NCBI RefSeq assembly: GCF_000241265.1
Contig: NZ_BAEE01000043.1
Location: 1 to 64,000, forward strand
Source of the DNA: Gordonia araii NBRC 100433
GTDB lineage: Bacteria > Actinomycetota > Actinomycetes > Mycobacteriales > Mycobacteriaceae
DNA: 64,000 bases
Direction: 5' to 3'
Shown here: one piece after another, positions 40,365-49,683 of the stretch
Layout of the letters: every line of letters starts with the position of its first letter
How positions within the stretch are numbered: position 1 is the stretch's first letter
Position numbers and translations under genes: made by a program
Notes under the pieces: model-generated
Databases searched by the model: none
What the model saw: the letters and a program-made list of their open reading frames with translations, nothing else
Told to the model about the DNA's origin: nothing

Positions 40365-42464
40365 TCAGGGCAGGGATGCCGCGACCTCGGTGCCCTGGCG
40401 GATGGCCCGCTTGGCGTCGAGCTCGGAGGCCAGGTCGGCCCCGCCGATGACGTGCGTGGTGATCCCCGCGACGGTGAGCGGATCGACCAGATCGCGCACG
40501 GACTCCTGGCCCGCGCACACGACCACGTTATCGACCTCCAGCACGCGCTTGCCGGTCTCGTTGCCCTCTTTGTCGTGCACGGTGATGTGCAGGCCCTCGT
40601 CGTCGATCAAGTCGTAGGTGGCGCCCGAGATCTGCTCGACGCCCTTCATCTTGACCGCGGCGCGGTGCACCCAGCCGCTCGTCTTACCGAGCGTCTTGCC
40701 CTGACGTCCGGGTTTGCGCTGCACCAGGAAGACCTCCCGCACCGGAGGCAGCGGCCGCGGTTTGGTGACGAAACCGGGAATGGACAGGTCCTCGGACACG
40801 CCCCATTCCTGCTCCCACTCCTTCAGGTTGAGGGTGGGCGACTCGTCGACGGTGAGGAACTCGGTCACGTCGAAGCCGATGCCGCCGGCTCCGATGACGG
40901 CGACGCGCTTGCCGATGTCGCGGCGGCCGAGCACCGCGTCGGCGTACGACATCACCATCGGGTGGTCGATGCCGGGGATGTCGGGGATCCGGGGGACGAC
41001 GCCGGTCGCGATGACGACGTCGTCGAACTTCGCCGCCTCGCCCTTGGCGGCGCTGGCGCTGCCGTCCAGGATCTCCTCGGCGCTCACCCGCTTACCCAGG
41101 TGCACGGTGACATTGTTGATCTCCAGTTGCCTGGTGTAGTAGCGGATCGTCTCGTTGAACTCCTCCTTGCCCGGGATACGGGCCGCGATGGAGAACTGAC
41201 CGCCGATGGATTCGCCCGCTTCGAACAGCTCGACGCGGTGCCCGCGCTGAGCCGCCGAGACCGCGGCGGCGAGCCCGGCGGGGCCGGCGCCGATCACCGC
41301 GACGTGCCGGGCGCGACGGGTGGCGCCGAGAGTGAGGGTCGTCTCGCGGCCGGCGCGCGGGTTGAGCAGGCAGGACACCTTCTTGCCGACGAATGCGTGG
41401 TCGAGGCAGGCCTGATTGCAGCCGATGCAGGTGTTGATCTCGTCGGACCGGCCGTCGCGGGCTTTGTTCGGCAGGTCCGGGTCCGCCAGCATCGGGCGCG
41501 CCATCGAGACCGCGTCGACCCGTCCGCGCTCGAGGATGTCCTCGGCGAATTCGGGAGTGTTGATCCGGTTGGAGGCGATGAGCGGAATCGACACTTCGTC
41601 ACGCAGGCGCTCGGTGAACTTCACGAAGGCCCCGCGCGGGACCGAGGTCACGATGGTCGGTACGCCTGCCTCGTGCCAGCCGATGTCGGTGTTGATGGCG
41701 TCGACGCCGAACTCCTCGGCTTTACGGGCCATCAAGGCGATCTCGTCCCAGGTCTGGCCGTTCTTCACGAAGTCGGCGATCGACTGGCGCAGGATGACCG
41801 GGAAGTCCGCCGAGACCTGCTTGCGCACCTCTTTGATGATCTCCACGAGGAAGCGCTGCCGGTTCTCCGTCGAGCCGCCCCACTTGTCGGTGCGGTCATT
41901 GGTGTGCGGGCACAGGAACTGGTTGATCAGGTAGCCCTCGCCGCCCATGAGTTCGATCGCGTCGTACCCCGCGCGTTCGGCGAGCTTGGCCGACTGGCCG
42001 AACGTCTTGATGGTGTGCCAGATGATCCGGTCGGTCATCTTCAGATGCTTGAACGGGTGGATCGGCGACGGCTCCGAGCCGGCGGCCACTTTGAACGGGT
42101 TGTAGCCGTAGCGCCCGGCGTGGATCAGCTGCATCGCGATCAGGCCGCCCGCCTCGTGGACGGCACGGGTGATCGTGCGGTGGCGGACGACTTCGAGCGT
42201 GTTGGTCATCTTTCCGCCGAGGATGACGAGCTGACCGGCCCGCGATGTCGCGAAGCCGCCGGTGATGATCAGGCCGGCCCCGCCGCGGGCCCGCTCGGCG
42301 TAGTAGGCGGCCAACTTGTCGGTGTCCCACACGCGGTCCTCGAGGCCGGTGTGCATCGAACCCATCACGATCCGGTTGGGCAGCGTGAGGCCGTTGATCT
42401 GCAACGGGGTGAACAGGTGCGGGAAATGCGGGTTCGGGGTGACCGGAGCGGTAGGGGAAGTCAC
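40365..42464 (-). CDS. fadH: 2,4-dienoyl-CoA reductase, FadH-like
   Basis: 699 residues from GTG 42464 with AAGGA upstream. N-terminal old-yellow-enzyme barrel (HFPHLFTPLQINGLTLPNRIVMGSMHTG, FGQSAKLAERAGYDAIELMGGEGYL), the 4Fe-4S cluster CIGCNQACLDH...VSCLLNP, then FAD (AVIGAGPAGLAAAVSAAQRG) and NADPH (RVAVIGAGGIGFDV) domains. This is the FadH architecture, which reduces 2,4-dienoyl-CoA in oxidation of unsaturated acids. Length is close to E. coli FadH (672). Confidence 0.93.
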   Translation of the reverse strand: MTSPTAPVTPNPHFPHLFTPLQINGLTLPNRIVMGSMHTGLEDRVWDTDKLAAYYAERARGGAGLIITGGFATSRAGQLVILGGKMTNTLEVVRHRTITRAVHEAGGLIAMQLIHAGRYGYNPFKVAAGSEPSPIHPFKHLKMTDRIIWHTIKTFGQSAKLAERAGYDAIELMGGEGYLINQFLCPHTNDRTDKWGGSTENRQRFLVEIIKEVRKQVSADFPVILRQSIADFVKNGQTWDEIALMARKAEEFGVDAINTDIGWHEAGVPTIVTSVPRGAFVKFTERLRDEVSIPLIASNRINTPEFAEDILERGRVDAVSMARPMLADPDLPNKARDGRSDEINTCIGCNQACLDHAFVGKKVSCLLNPRAGRETTLTLGATRRARHVAVIGAGPAGLAAAVSAAQRGHRVELFEAGESIGGQFSIAARIPGKEEFNETIRYYTRQLEINNVTVHLGKRVSAEEILDGSASAAKGEAAKFDDVVIATGVVPRIPDIPGIDHPMVMSYADAVLGRRDIGKRVAVIGAGGIGFDVTEFLTVDESPTLNLKEWEQEWGVSEDLSIPGFVTKPRPLPPVREVFLVQRKPGRQGKTLGKTSGWVHRAAVKMKGVEQISGATYDLIDDEGLHITVHDKEGNETGKRVLEVDNVVVCAGQESVRDLVDPLTVAGITTHVIGGADLASELDAKRAIRQGTEVAASLP

Positions 42465-42507
42465 GGTGATCCTTGGGTAGTCGGTGGTCGGGGGGCTGTT
42501 TCGGTAT

Positions 42508-43095
42508 TCAGGGGGCGGGAGTGCCGGGCTGGGCTGCTCCGTCGTCGGAGAGTTGACGTTGTTCGCGGGTGAGGCCGTCGACGACCTCGTCGCACCATTC
42601 GACGGCGCTTTGTGCGGCACGGATGCCGCCCCGCAACACCAGGTACTGGTGCAGTTTGCGGCCGGACAGCGAGTCGGGGTCGGGATAGTCCTGTTCGGCG
42701 AAGCCGCGGTAGAGGTCGAGTAGGAGACGACTCTTCTCCCGGTACTGCTCGACTTCGAGGATGATCGACCCCAGGTCGCCGTGCTCGGCGCCCCGGACTT
42801 TCACCCCGAGTTCGTTGCGAAGCGGGGTGACCGGCGTCGGTGTCGATACCCACTTCGCGAGACTCTCGCGACCGGCATCGGACAGTTGGTAGACCTTCTT
42901 GTCCGGCCGGCCGTCTTGCACGACGGGCTCGAAATCGACGAGTCCGTCGGTGTGCAGGCGCTTCAACGTCCGATAGACCTGCTGGTGCGTCGCCGACCAG
43001 AAGTGGCCGATCGATCGGTCGAATTGCTGGGCGATCTCATAGCCGGTACCCGGCCGTTCGGCCAGGGAAACCATGATCGCGTGCTCCAGCGCCAT
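42508..43095 (-). CDS. PadR-family transcriptional regulator
   Basis: 195 residues from ATG 43095. Winged HTH ~1-85: MALEHAIMVSLAERPGTGYEIAQQFDRSIGHFWSATHQQVYRTLKRLHTDGLV, then VYQLSDAGRESLAKWV; C-terminal helices (EVEQYREKSRLLLDLYRGF) as in PadR_C. It is 43 bp upstream of fadH and on the same strand, so the pair may be one operon under the repeat at 43123-43144. The ligand is unknown; PadR proteins often sense phenolics or fatty acids. Confidence 0.9.
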   Translation of the reverse strand: MALEHAIMVSLAERPGTGYEIAQQFDRSIGHFWSATHQQVYRTLKRLHTDGLVDFEPVVQDGRPDKKVYQLSDAGRESLAKWVSTPTPVTPLRNELGVKVRGAEHGDLGSIILEVEQYREKSRLLLDLYRGFAEQDYPDPDSLSGRKLHQYLVLRGGIRAAQSAVEWCDEVVDGLTREQRQLSDDGAAQPGTPAP

Positions 43096-43122
43096 ATCCG
43101 CACAGTAGCAGTGCGCCTCGTT

Positions 43123-43144
43123 GCTATGCAACAGTGCGCATAGC
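43123..43144. promoter_or_regulatory. GCTATGC-N8-GCATAGC operator candidate
   Basis: A perfect 7-bp inverted repeat with an 8-bp gap, 28 bp upstream of padR. PadR operators are often written ATGT-8N-ACAT, and the gap and ATGC/GCAT cores here agree well. GTTGC-TAT-GCAAC overlaps it. Confidence 0.55.
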
Positions 43145-43192
43145 GATTTGTTATGGTGCTTCGGTCGGTGGCTGCCGGGCGCTCGCCCGCGG

Positions 43193-44065
43193 CTACAGGA
43201 TCTGGGCGACGGCGGGAAGGACGGTCTCGCAGCGCTGGTCGATCTTGAGCGCGGCCAGCGAGTCGCCGCGGGTCGCACCGCGGTTGAGGATGGCCACGGG
43301 TTTGCCGTTCTTGGCGGCATGCCGGACGAATCGCAGTCCCGACATCACCGTCAGCGAACTGCCCGCGACCAGCAGGGCGTCGGCGTCGTCGATCATGGCG
43401 TAGGCGCTCGCCACGATGTCCTTGCGCACCGATTCGCCGAAGTAGACGATGTCCGGCTTGAGGATGCCTCCGCATTGCTCGCAGTCGACCGGGACGAAGG
43501 AGGCGGTGTCCTCCAGGACCACGTCGGCGTCGGGGGCCACTTCGATCGCTCCGCGCCCGGCGACGCGGTCGGCGAAGCCGGGATTCGCCTCCTGCAGACG
43601 GGCATGCAGCGCGTAGCGGGAGACAAGGCGACCGCAACCCAGGCAGACGACGCGACCGTAGGAACCGTGCAGGTCGAGCATTCGGCGGGAACCGGCTTTG
43701 ACGTGCAGCATGTCGACGTTCTGCGTGATGATGCCCGCGATGTGCCCGGACCTTTCCATCGCGGTGAGAGCGTGATGCGCGGCATTCGGCCGTGCGGCGT
43801 CCATGTGGCGCCACCCGAGATGGTTGCGCGCCCAGTAGTGACGCCGATACTCCGGGGAGGAGAGGAACATCTGAATGGTCATCGGCGTGCGCGGCGGTGC
43901 GCCGGGACTTCGGTAGTCGGGGATCCCCGACGGCGTCGACAGCCCGGCCCCGGTCAGCGCGATGGTGCGCCGACCGTCGAGGAATCGGGCCAGCTCGGCG
44001 GCCCGGCCCCGCGGATCAGGGTCGGGGAGCGTTTCGGCCGCCGGCTCCCAGGCTGCTACCCGCAT
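43193..44065 (-). CDS. Sir2-family NAD-dependent protein deacylase
   Basis: 290 residues from ATG 44065; a TTG at 44083 is in frame. Sirtuin motifs: IALTGAGLSTPSGIPDYRS (GAGxS), GIITQNVDMLHVKAG (NVD), HGS, zinc Cys in CLGCG and CEQCGG, and LLVAGSSLTVMSG. It removes acyl groups from lysine with NAD. Class III or U-like by GAGLST and length. It lies 97 bp upstream of padR, same strand. Confidence 0.92.
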   Translation of the reverse strand: MRVAAWEPAAETLPDPDPRGRAAELARFLDGRRTIALTGAGLSTPSGIPDYRSPGAPPRTPMTIQMFLSSPEYRRHYWARNHLGWRHMDAARPNAAHHALTAMERSGHIAGIITQNVDMLHVKAGSRRMLDLHGSYGRVVCLGCGRLVSRYALHARLQEANPGFADRVAGRGAIEVAPDADVVLEDTASFVPVDCEQCGGILKPDIVYFGESVRKDIVASAYAMIDDADALLVAGSSLTVMSGLRFVRHAAKNGKPVAILNRGATRGDSLAALKIDQRCETVLPAVAQIL

Positions 44066-44103
44066 GAGCCGATCGTCCCACAATCGCCGAGGAGCGGCAG
44101 AGA

Positions 44104-44466
44104 CTATTCCTCGCCGTTCTTCTCCTGCTCCTGGGCGCGTTGCTCGCGGGCTCGGCGGCGTTGTTCCTCGGCGCGCGCACGTACCTGTTCCAGGAACTCG
44201 CGGTCCGCTTCGGGGTCGGCCGCGACGTGGCGGCCGGGTCGCTCGTACTCCGGAAAGGCTCCGCGCTGCGGGTCGGGTCGAGGCACATCGTCCGCGGTGG
44301 GGCGGCCGACGGCGATCCAGGCCAGCGCGCCGACGAGCGGCACGATGACGACGAGGATCACCCAGGCGATCTTGGGCAATCCGCGCACGCGGGCGTCGTC
44401 GGTGCGGATCACGTCGATGAGCGTCAAGACCATGACGGCCAGCAGGATCAGACCCATGTAAGGCAT
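44104..44466 (-). CDS. PLDc_N-domain membrane protein
   Basis: 120 residues from ATG 44466. Two short transmembrane helices (MGLILLAVMVLTLIDVI; PKIAWVILVVIVPLVGALAWIAVGRP) form the PLDc_N (phospholipase D nuclease N-terminal) motif common in small actinobacterial membrane proteins; the C-terminus is charged and coiled (EFLEQVRARAEEQRRRAREQRAQEQE). It is not itself a phospholipase. Divergent from the TMEM175-like gene. Confidence 0.8.
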   Translation of the reverse strand: MPYMGLILLAVMVLTLIDVIRTDDARVRGLPKIAWVILVVIVPLVGALAWIAVGRPTADDVPRPDPQRGAFPEYERPGRHVAADPEADREFLEQVRARAEEQRRRAREQRAQEQEKNGEE

Positions 44467-44539
44467 GCGTCGCAATGTATCAGCGTGATCAGTCTCTCGC
44501 GCATCAACGAATTTCCGACACGGGAACTACGCTTCTCGC

Positions 44540-45163
44540 ATGCCGGAAACCGAACAGCGCCGTACCCCCGAAGGGCTCAAGCGGCTGGTCGCCTTCGCCG
44601 ACGCGGTCGTCGCCATCGCGATGACGCTGTTGGTGTTGCCGTTGGCCGACCTCGCCAGCACCCTGCGCCAAGAGCGGAGTCTGATCGACGCGATGAACGC
44701 GCACAGCGATGCGCTGCTCGGCTTCTTCATCAGTTTCGCCGTGATCTGGGTGCTGTGGCGCAACCACCACGAGATCCTGGAGAACTTCCGCGGCTACAAC
44801 GCCACCCTGTTCAACCTCCACTTCGTGTGGCTCTTGTCGATCGTGCTGCTGCCGCTGGCAACGGCCTTGATCTCCAACGAACGGGTGCACTGGGCCGACG
44901 CCTTCTACATCGTCGTGCTCGGCTTGGCGATCTGTTCCCTGATCGGAATCTCCCGGCAGGGTCTGCGGCATCCGGAACTCATCGTCGACAGCGATGCCGT
45001 GCGCCGCAGTCTGGCCGGCTGGTCGGGCATCGGCACGCTCATCGCCTTGGCGGTCGCGCTGATCGTCACGCTGATCCGGCCGTCGCTGGGCAGTCTGCCG
45101 CTTCTCCTGCTGCTGATTCCCGGCCCGGTCACGGCGATCATCACCAGGGCGAAGGGCGGCTGA
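44540..45163 (+). CDS. TMEM175-family (DUF1211) potassium channel-like protein
   Basis: 207 residues. Six transmembrane helices; the first contains LVAFADAVVAIAMTLLVLPL, in which FADAV stands for the FSDG-type selectivity motif of TMEM175. Bacterial members conduct K+ at low selectivity. Here the motif has Ala and Val at conserved Ser/Gly-like positions, so ion selectivity is not assured. Convergent with the following membrane gene (7-bp gap). Confidence 0.82.
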   Translation: MPETEQRRTPEGLKRLVAFADAVVAIAMTLLVLPLADLASTLRQERSLIDAMNAHSDALLGFFISFAVIWVLWRNHHEILENFRGYNATLFNLHFVWLLSIVLLPLATALISNERVHWADAFYIVVLGLAICSLIGISRQGLRHPELIVDSDAVRRSLAGWSGIGTLIALAVALIVTLIRPSLGSLPLLLLLIPGPVTAIITRAKGG

Positions 45164-45169
45164 CGCCGG

Positions 45170-45628
45170 TCAGCCGTGACACAACACGGCGACGGCCGCG
45201 ACGATCAGGCCGATCACCTTGACGAGTTCGAAACCGACGTAGTAGAAGTGCGCGTTGCTGCGCCGGTCTTTGGCGGTCGTACCGTCACCGGCGAGAACCT
45301 CGTTCGACCGCCGCGTCAACGCCGGGCGCACCCCGATCACCTGCGCGAGCAGGCACACCACCGCGATCGCCACGCCGATCCAGACCGCGGACGAGTAGTC
45401 GACGTCGGAGGTGGCCATCAGCACGACGCCCACCGCGGCGACGACTCCCAGCAGTGCCTCGACGCTGTTGAGCGCGCGGAAGACCTTGCGCCCGATGCCC
45501 AGGCCGATCGCCAGCGTCACGCCTGGCGCGGTGAACTTGAGCGGTGCCTCCAGGAAAGAGATCGCCAGGACCATGCCCAGCCAGACCAACACGGCGGCAA
45601 CGGTCAACCCGGCTCCGAATGTGCTCAC
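45170..45628 (-). CDS. Hypothetical four-helix membrane protein
   Basis: 152 residues; AGGAGG lies nine bases before GTG 45628 but only three before an in-frame GTG at 45634, so the former is chosen. Four predicted transmembrane helices and a short cytosolic loop SNAHFYYVGFELVK; DUF4149-like in feel (VAAVLVWLGMVLAISFLEAPLKF). Function unknown. Confidence 0.7.
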   Translation of the reverse strand: MSTFGAGLTVAAVLVWLGMVLAISFLEAPLKFTAPGVTLAIGLGIGRKVFRALNSVEALLGVVAAVGVVLMATSDVDYSSAVWIGVAIAVVCLLAQVIGVRPALTRRSNEVLAGDGTTAKDRRSNAHFYYVGFELVKVIGLIVAAVAVLCHG

Positions 45629-45715
45629 GCGCACCCACCTCCTACGGCTCGTACCTTCAACCTAGTGGCGAAGCGGCGAATCGAGATCCCGGACCAAAGT
45701 CCCCGTTGCTGCCGG

Positions 45716-46147
45716 TCAGCACCCGGGTTCTTGCCAGCCCGCGTCGCCGTCGGCGTAGGTCTCGTACTTCCAGATCGGGACGGACGACTTGACGTCGTCG
45801 ATCACCGCGGCGCACACGGCGAACGCCTCGCGCCGATGAGCCGAGCTGACCGCGACGACGACGGCGACCTCGCCGATCGTCAGCTCCCCGACGCGATGTT
45901 GCGCCGCGACGCGCACCTCGCGAGTTCGGTGGCGCTGGCAGGCCTGTTCGAGGAATTCCGCGGCGCGCGGGTGCGCCTCGTAGCGCAGCGAGGTCACGGT
46001 GCGGCCGCCGTGGTGGTCGCGGACGGTGCCGGTGAATGTGACGACCGCGCCGTCGGAGTCGGTGCGGACCGCTGCCTCGCAATCGCGGGGGTCGAGCCGC
46101 CGGCCGACGATCGGTTCGGGCACGCCCGCCCCCCGGGTGTCAGTCAT
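45716..46147 (-). CDS. moaE: Molybdopterin synthase catalytic subunit
   Basis: 143 residues. MoaE motifs: GAVVTFTGTVRDHHGGR, SLRYEAHPRAA, RVAAQHRVGELTIGEVAVVVAVSSAHRREAF and KSSVPIWKYE (catalytic Lys). With MoaD it converts precursor Z/cPMP to molybdopterin. The ATG overlaps the moaC-mog stop by 8 bp, so the order on the minus strand is moeA, moaC-mog, moaE. Confidence 0.95.
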   Translation of the reverse strand: MTDTRGAGVPEPIVGRRLDPRDCEAAVRTDSDGAVVTFTGTVRDHHGGRTVTSLRYEAHPRAAEFLEQACQRHRTREVRVAAQHRVGELTIGEVAVVVAVSSAHRREAFAVCAAVIDDVKSSVPIWKYETYADGDAGWQEPGC

Positions 46148-47141
46148 GACCGCCGCCGTCGGCGAGGTGGAACAGGTGGGTGATCAGCGGGTCGAGTACC
46201 GATATCCCGTCGCGCACCCCGCCGCGAGAACCGGGCAGATTCACGACGAGGGTGCGGCCGGCGAAGCCGGCGAGACCGCGGCTCAACGACGAATAGGGGG
46301 TCGACGCCCGGCCGGTCTCGCGCAGCGCCTCGGCGATGCCGGGTAATGCCGTCGTCAGCAGCGGCGCGGTCGCCTCCGGCGTGTGATCGTCGGATGTGGG
46401 GCCGGTTCCACCGGTGGTGATCAGCAACGACGGATGATCGGCGAGGGCGTCGGCGAGCGCGCGGCCGATGTCAGCGTCGGCCACGATTTCGGGGTCGGCG
46501 ACCTGAAATCCGCGCTCGGTCAACCATTCCAGCAGAATCGGTCCGGTGGCGTCGGCGCGTTCACCCGATGCCGCCCGCGTCGATGACACGACGATGCGGG
46601 CCCGTTTGCCCGGATAGACGTCGACCGTTCCGGGGGCGGCGGTGCGCGCGGGCTGATCGCGGGTCCACTCACCGCTTTTCCCGCCGGTCTTGCTGTGCAG
46701 CCCGACGTCGGTGACGGTGGCCGCCGGATCGACGGCTTTGACCATGTCGTGCAGTGTCAGCCCGGCGACGCTGACAGCGGTCAGCGCCTCCATCTCGACG
46801 CCCGTCTTGCCGGTTGTGATCGCGGTCGCGGTGATGTTCACGTGGTCATCGCCGAGGGTGAAATCGACGTCGACGGAATCCAGCGGCAGCGGATGGCAGA
46901 GCGGGATCAACTCCGCGGTCCGTTTCGCGCCCATGATCGCGGCGACGCGCGCCACGGCCAGCACGTCGCCCTTGGGGTGGCCGCCGGAACCGATGAGGGC
47001 GACGACCTCCGGTGTCGTACGAAACACGCCGCGCGCCTGCGCGACCCGGCGGGTGACCCGCTTGCCGGAAACATCGACCATCCGGGCGGTTCCGGCGGCA
47101 TCGACATGCGACAGCCGGGGATCTAGGGGGTCAGTGGCCAC
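46140..47141 (-). CDS. moaC: Fused MoaC (cPMP synthase) and MogA/MoaB domain protein
   Basis: 333 residues, GTG 47141. Residues ~5-155 are MoaC (MVDVSGKRVTRRVAQA, IPLCHPLPLDSV, KTGVEMEALTAVSVAGLTLHDMVKA). Residues ~175-325 are MogA/MoaB (VVSSTRAASGERADATGPILLEWL, LITTGGTGPTSDDHTPEAT, RGLAGFAGRTLVVNLPGS). The two act in cPMP formation and in adenylylation of molybdopterin. Such fusions are known in actinobacteria. Overlaps moeA by 19 bp. Confidence 0.93.
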   Translation of the reverse strand: MATDPLDPRLSHVDAAGTARMVDVSGKRVTRRVAQARGVFRTTPEVVALIGSGGHPKGDVLAVARVAAIMGAKRTAELIPLCHPLPLDSVDVDFTLGDDHVNITATAITTGKTGVEMEALTAVSVAGLTLHDMVKAVDPAATVTDVGLHSKTGGKSGEWTRDQPARTAAPGTVDVYPGKRARIVVSSTRAASGERADATGPILLEWLTERGFQVADPEIVADADIGRALADALADHPSLLITTGGTGPTSDDHTPEATAPLLTTALPGIAEALRETGRASTPYSSLSRGLAGFAGRTLVVNLPGSRGGVRDGISVLDPLITHLFHLADGGGHD

Positions 47142-48340
47142 AGCGGCACCTCCATGTCCGGAGTGAGTTCGGTGACGGCGGCGTCGACCTCGACGAGAAC
47201 GTCGGCCCGCGCGGCCGTGGCGATGAGGTGGCTGCCCGGGCCGCCGACGATCTCGACGCGCGGCACGCCGTCGCCGCCGGCGCGACGCCCCCGCAGGAAT
47301 TGAGTCTTGCCCGGCGGTGAGGTCGTGGGGGAGACCACGCGGCAGCGTTCGCCGGCGACGGCGGGCAGACCGGCGACGGCGCGCAGCGCGTCACGCACCA
47401 GAACCTCGAAAGAGACCAGGACGCTGACCGGGTTGCCCGGCAGGCTGATCACCGGCACCCCTTGCCAGCGCGACAGTCCCTGCGGACCGCCCGGCTGCAT
47501 GGCGAGGGCGCCGAACCAGGATTCTGTCGCACCCGCGGAAGAATCGGCCAACAAGTCCCGCACCGGCTCGCGTTCGCCCGCGGACACACCGCCGGAGGTG
47601 AGGACGACATCGGCCGATCTCGTGGCCTCGTCGAGACGTTCCCGGAACTCGCCGGGCCCGTCGCCGACGACCGCGACGCTCACGACCTTCGCGCCGTGCG
47701 AGGCGGCGAGGGCGGCGAGGGCGACCGAGTTGGATTCGTAGATCTGCCCGGGCCGCAGCGAGGCGGACGGGGGAGCCAACTCAGAACCGGTGACGATGAT
47801 CGCGACGTCGGGCCGCCGCCACACCGAGACCGCCGCCACGCCGGCGGCGGCCAGCGCCCCGAGGTGGCGCGGCGCGAGCGTCGTCCCCGATTCCACGATC
47901 ACCTCGCCCGCGGCGATGTCCGAGCCGGCGCGGCGCACGAAGGCGCCCACCGACGGCCGCGCGTCGAACGTGACGGTGGACCCTTCGCCGGCGGCGACCT
48001 CGTGCGATTCCTCCACGGGAATCACCGCGTCCGCGCCCTGTGGGACGGGTGCGCCGGTCATGATCGCACTGGCGGTTCCGCGCGGCAGGGGATCTGCGGC
48101 CGAGCCGGCGAATACCCGCTGCACGACCGGCAGGGCCACCCCCTCGGCGACGTCCGCGGCGCGCACGGCAAAGCCATCCATCTGCGAATTGTCGAACACC
48201 GGCAGCGCGGTCGTGGCCGTCGCGGTCCGGGCCGTGACCAGCCCGTACGCGTCACCGACATCGATCTGGTCGACCGCCGCGATCGGGCGCAGCAGGGCGG
48301 CGATCGCGCTCCGATGCTCGACCACGGGACGACGGGACAT
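47123..48340 (-). CDS. moeA: Molybdopterin molybdotransferase
   Basis: 405 residues. MoeA landmarks: FDNSQMDGFAVRA near residue 50, VTGSELAPPSA, VLTSGGVSAGEREPVRD and LPGNPVSVLVSFEVLVRDALR, then the C-terminal beta-barrel. It inserts molybdate into adenylylated molybdopterin. First of the moeA-moaC-mog-moaE operon, divergent from moaA. A second MoeA-like domain is fused to MobA at 61618. Confidence 0.94.
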   Translation of the reverse strand: MSRRPVVEHRSAIAALLRPIAAVDQIDVGDAYGLVTARTATATTALPVFDNSQMDGFAVRAADVAEGVALPVVQRVFAGSAADPLPRGTASAIMTGAPVPQGADAVIPVEESHEVAAGEGSTVTFDARPSVGAFVRRAGSDIAAGEVIVESGTTLAPRHLGALAAAGVAAVSVWRRPDVAIIVTGSELAPPSASLRPGQIYESNSVALAALAASHGAKVVSVAVVGDGPGEFRERLDEATRSADVVLTSGGVSAGEREPVRDLLADSSAGATESWFGALAMQPGGPQGLSRWQGVPVISLPGNPVSVLVSFEVLVRDALRAVAGLPAVAGERCRVVSPTTSPPGKTQFLRGRRAGGDGVPRVEIVGGPGSHLIATAARADVLVEVDAAVTELTPDMEVPLWPLTP

Positions 48341-48417
48341 GGTCTTAGCTTAGGGATGCGGCGCCAACCGGGGTGAACGGAACATGCGCGTAACAATCTG
48401 GGCGTAGCGTCGTCGGT

Positions 48418-49431
48418 GTGACTGCGCTCGACTCGCCCGCGCAGCCGTCAATGCTGTTTGACGGTCTGGGACGCCGGGCACGCGATCTGCGGATCTCGTT
48501 GTCGCAGGCATGCACGTTGCGCTGCCGCTACTGCATGCCCGCGCAGGGCTTGCCGCTGATCCCGCGCGACGAACTGCTCTCGGCCGGCGAGGTGACCCGA
48601 CTGGTCGACGTCGCGGTCGGACGACTCGGCATCGACGAGGTCCGGCTCACCGGAGGCGAACCACTCGTGCGCGGCGATCTCGAACTCATCGTCGCCGGCA
48701 TCCGGGCCCGCCATCCCCGGTTGCCGATCGCGCTCACCACCAACGGCATCGGCCTGGCGCGGCGGGCAGCCGGCCTCGCCCACGCCGGACTCACGCGCGT
48801 CAACATCTCACTCGACACCGTCGACCGGGAACTCTTCGAGCAGGTCACCCGCCGGGACCGGCTCGACGATGTCATCGCCGGCATCGACGCGGCCGTCGCG
48901 GCGGGACTGGCACCGGTGAAAGTGAACGCGGTGCTGCTGCCGGAGACGCTGAGCAGAGCGCCCGAACTGCTCCGCTGGTGCTGCGAGCGGGGCCTGGAGT
49001 TGCGGTTCATCGAGTCCATGCCCCTCGACGCCGAGCGCGCCTGGTCGCCGGAACGGCTGGTGAGCGCCGACGATCTGCTCGAGGAGTTGGGCACGACGAC
49101 GACGCTCACCCCCGTCGGCCGGGACGACCCGAGCGCGCCGGCGGCACAGTGGCTCGTCGACGGCGGGCCGCATCGAGTCGGGATCATCGCGTCGATGACA
49201 CGGTCCTTCTGCGGCAGCTGCGACCGGACCCGGATCACCGCGGAGGGGCGCGTGCGGCCCTGCCTGTTCTCCGACGACGAGATCGACCTCGCCGCCATCC
49301 TGCGATCCGGCGGCTCCGACGACGACCTCGCCGATGCGTGGCGAGCGGTGACGTGGCGCAAGCGCGCCGGGCACAGCGGAGTCGAGGACGTGGTGGCCCC
49401 CCGGCGCACGATGGGGGCCATCGGTGGCTAG
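48418..49431 (+). CDS. moaA: GTP 3',8-cyclase (MoaA)
   Basis: 337 residues from GTG 48418 (77 bp from the divergent moeA). Radical-SAM Cys32-x3-Cys36-x2-Cys39 in [19 protein letters not shown], and a C-terminal cluster [18 protein letters not shown]. It starts molybdenum-cofactor synthesis from GTP. moaD overlaps its last 8 bp. Confidence 0.95.
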   Translation: MTALDSPAQPSMLFDGLGRRARDLRISLSQACTLRCRYCMPAQGLPLIPRDELLSAGEVTRLVDVAVGRLGIDEVRLTGGEPLVRGDLELIVAGIRARHPRLPIALTTNGIGLARRAAGLAHAGLTRVNISLDTVDRELFEQVTRRDRLDDVIAGIDAAVAAGLAPVKVNAVLLPETLSRAPELLRWCCERGLELRFIESMPLDAERAWSPERLVSADDLLEELGTTTTLTPVGRDDPSAPAAQWLVDGGPHRVGIIASMTRSFCGSCDRTRITAEGRVRPCLFSDDEIDLAAILRSGGSDDDLADAWRAVTWRKRAGHSGVEDVVAPRRTMGAIGG

Positions 49432-49681
49432 CGCTCCGGCAACGGTGACGGTGACCTACTTCGCCGCACTGGCCGACCGAACCGGGTGCCGCCGCGAGGA
49501 ACTCGATCTGGCCGTCGCCACCGTCGGCGGGCTGCGCGCCGCCGTCGGCCAACGACACGGCGCCGACGTGGAGGCCTTGGCCAGACAGTCGTCGGTGTTG
49601 ACCGGAGACGAGCTGGTCCGCGACGACGAGGCCGCGATCGGTCCGGTCGTCGACCTACTTCCCCCCTTCGCAGGAGGCTAA
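49424..49681 (+). CDS. moaD: MoaD-like sulfur-carrier protein
   Basis: 85 residues, GTG 49424 overlapping moaA. Ubiquitin fold of MoaD type ending in PPFAGG, the diglycine that is thiocarboxylated and donates sulfur to MoaE. Followed 2 bp later by modA. Length fits (81-90). Confidence 0.92.
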   Translation: MASAPATVTVTYFAALADRTGCRREELDLAVATVGGLRAAVGQRHGADVEALARQSSVLTGDELVRDDEAAIGPVVDLLPPFAGG

Positions 49682-49683
49682 CG

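Noticed and set aside
38847-42572. 1,241-codon plus-strand open frame
   Set aside because: It runs antisense to orn, cmrA and fadH, all with clear family motifs; its composition is that of a shadow frame.
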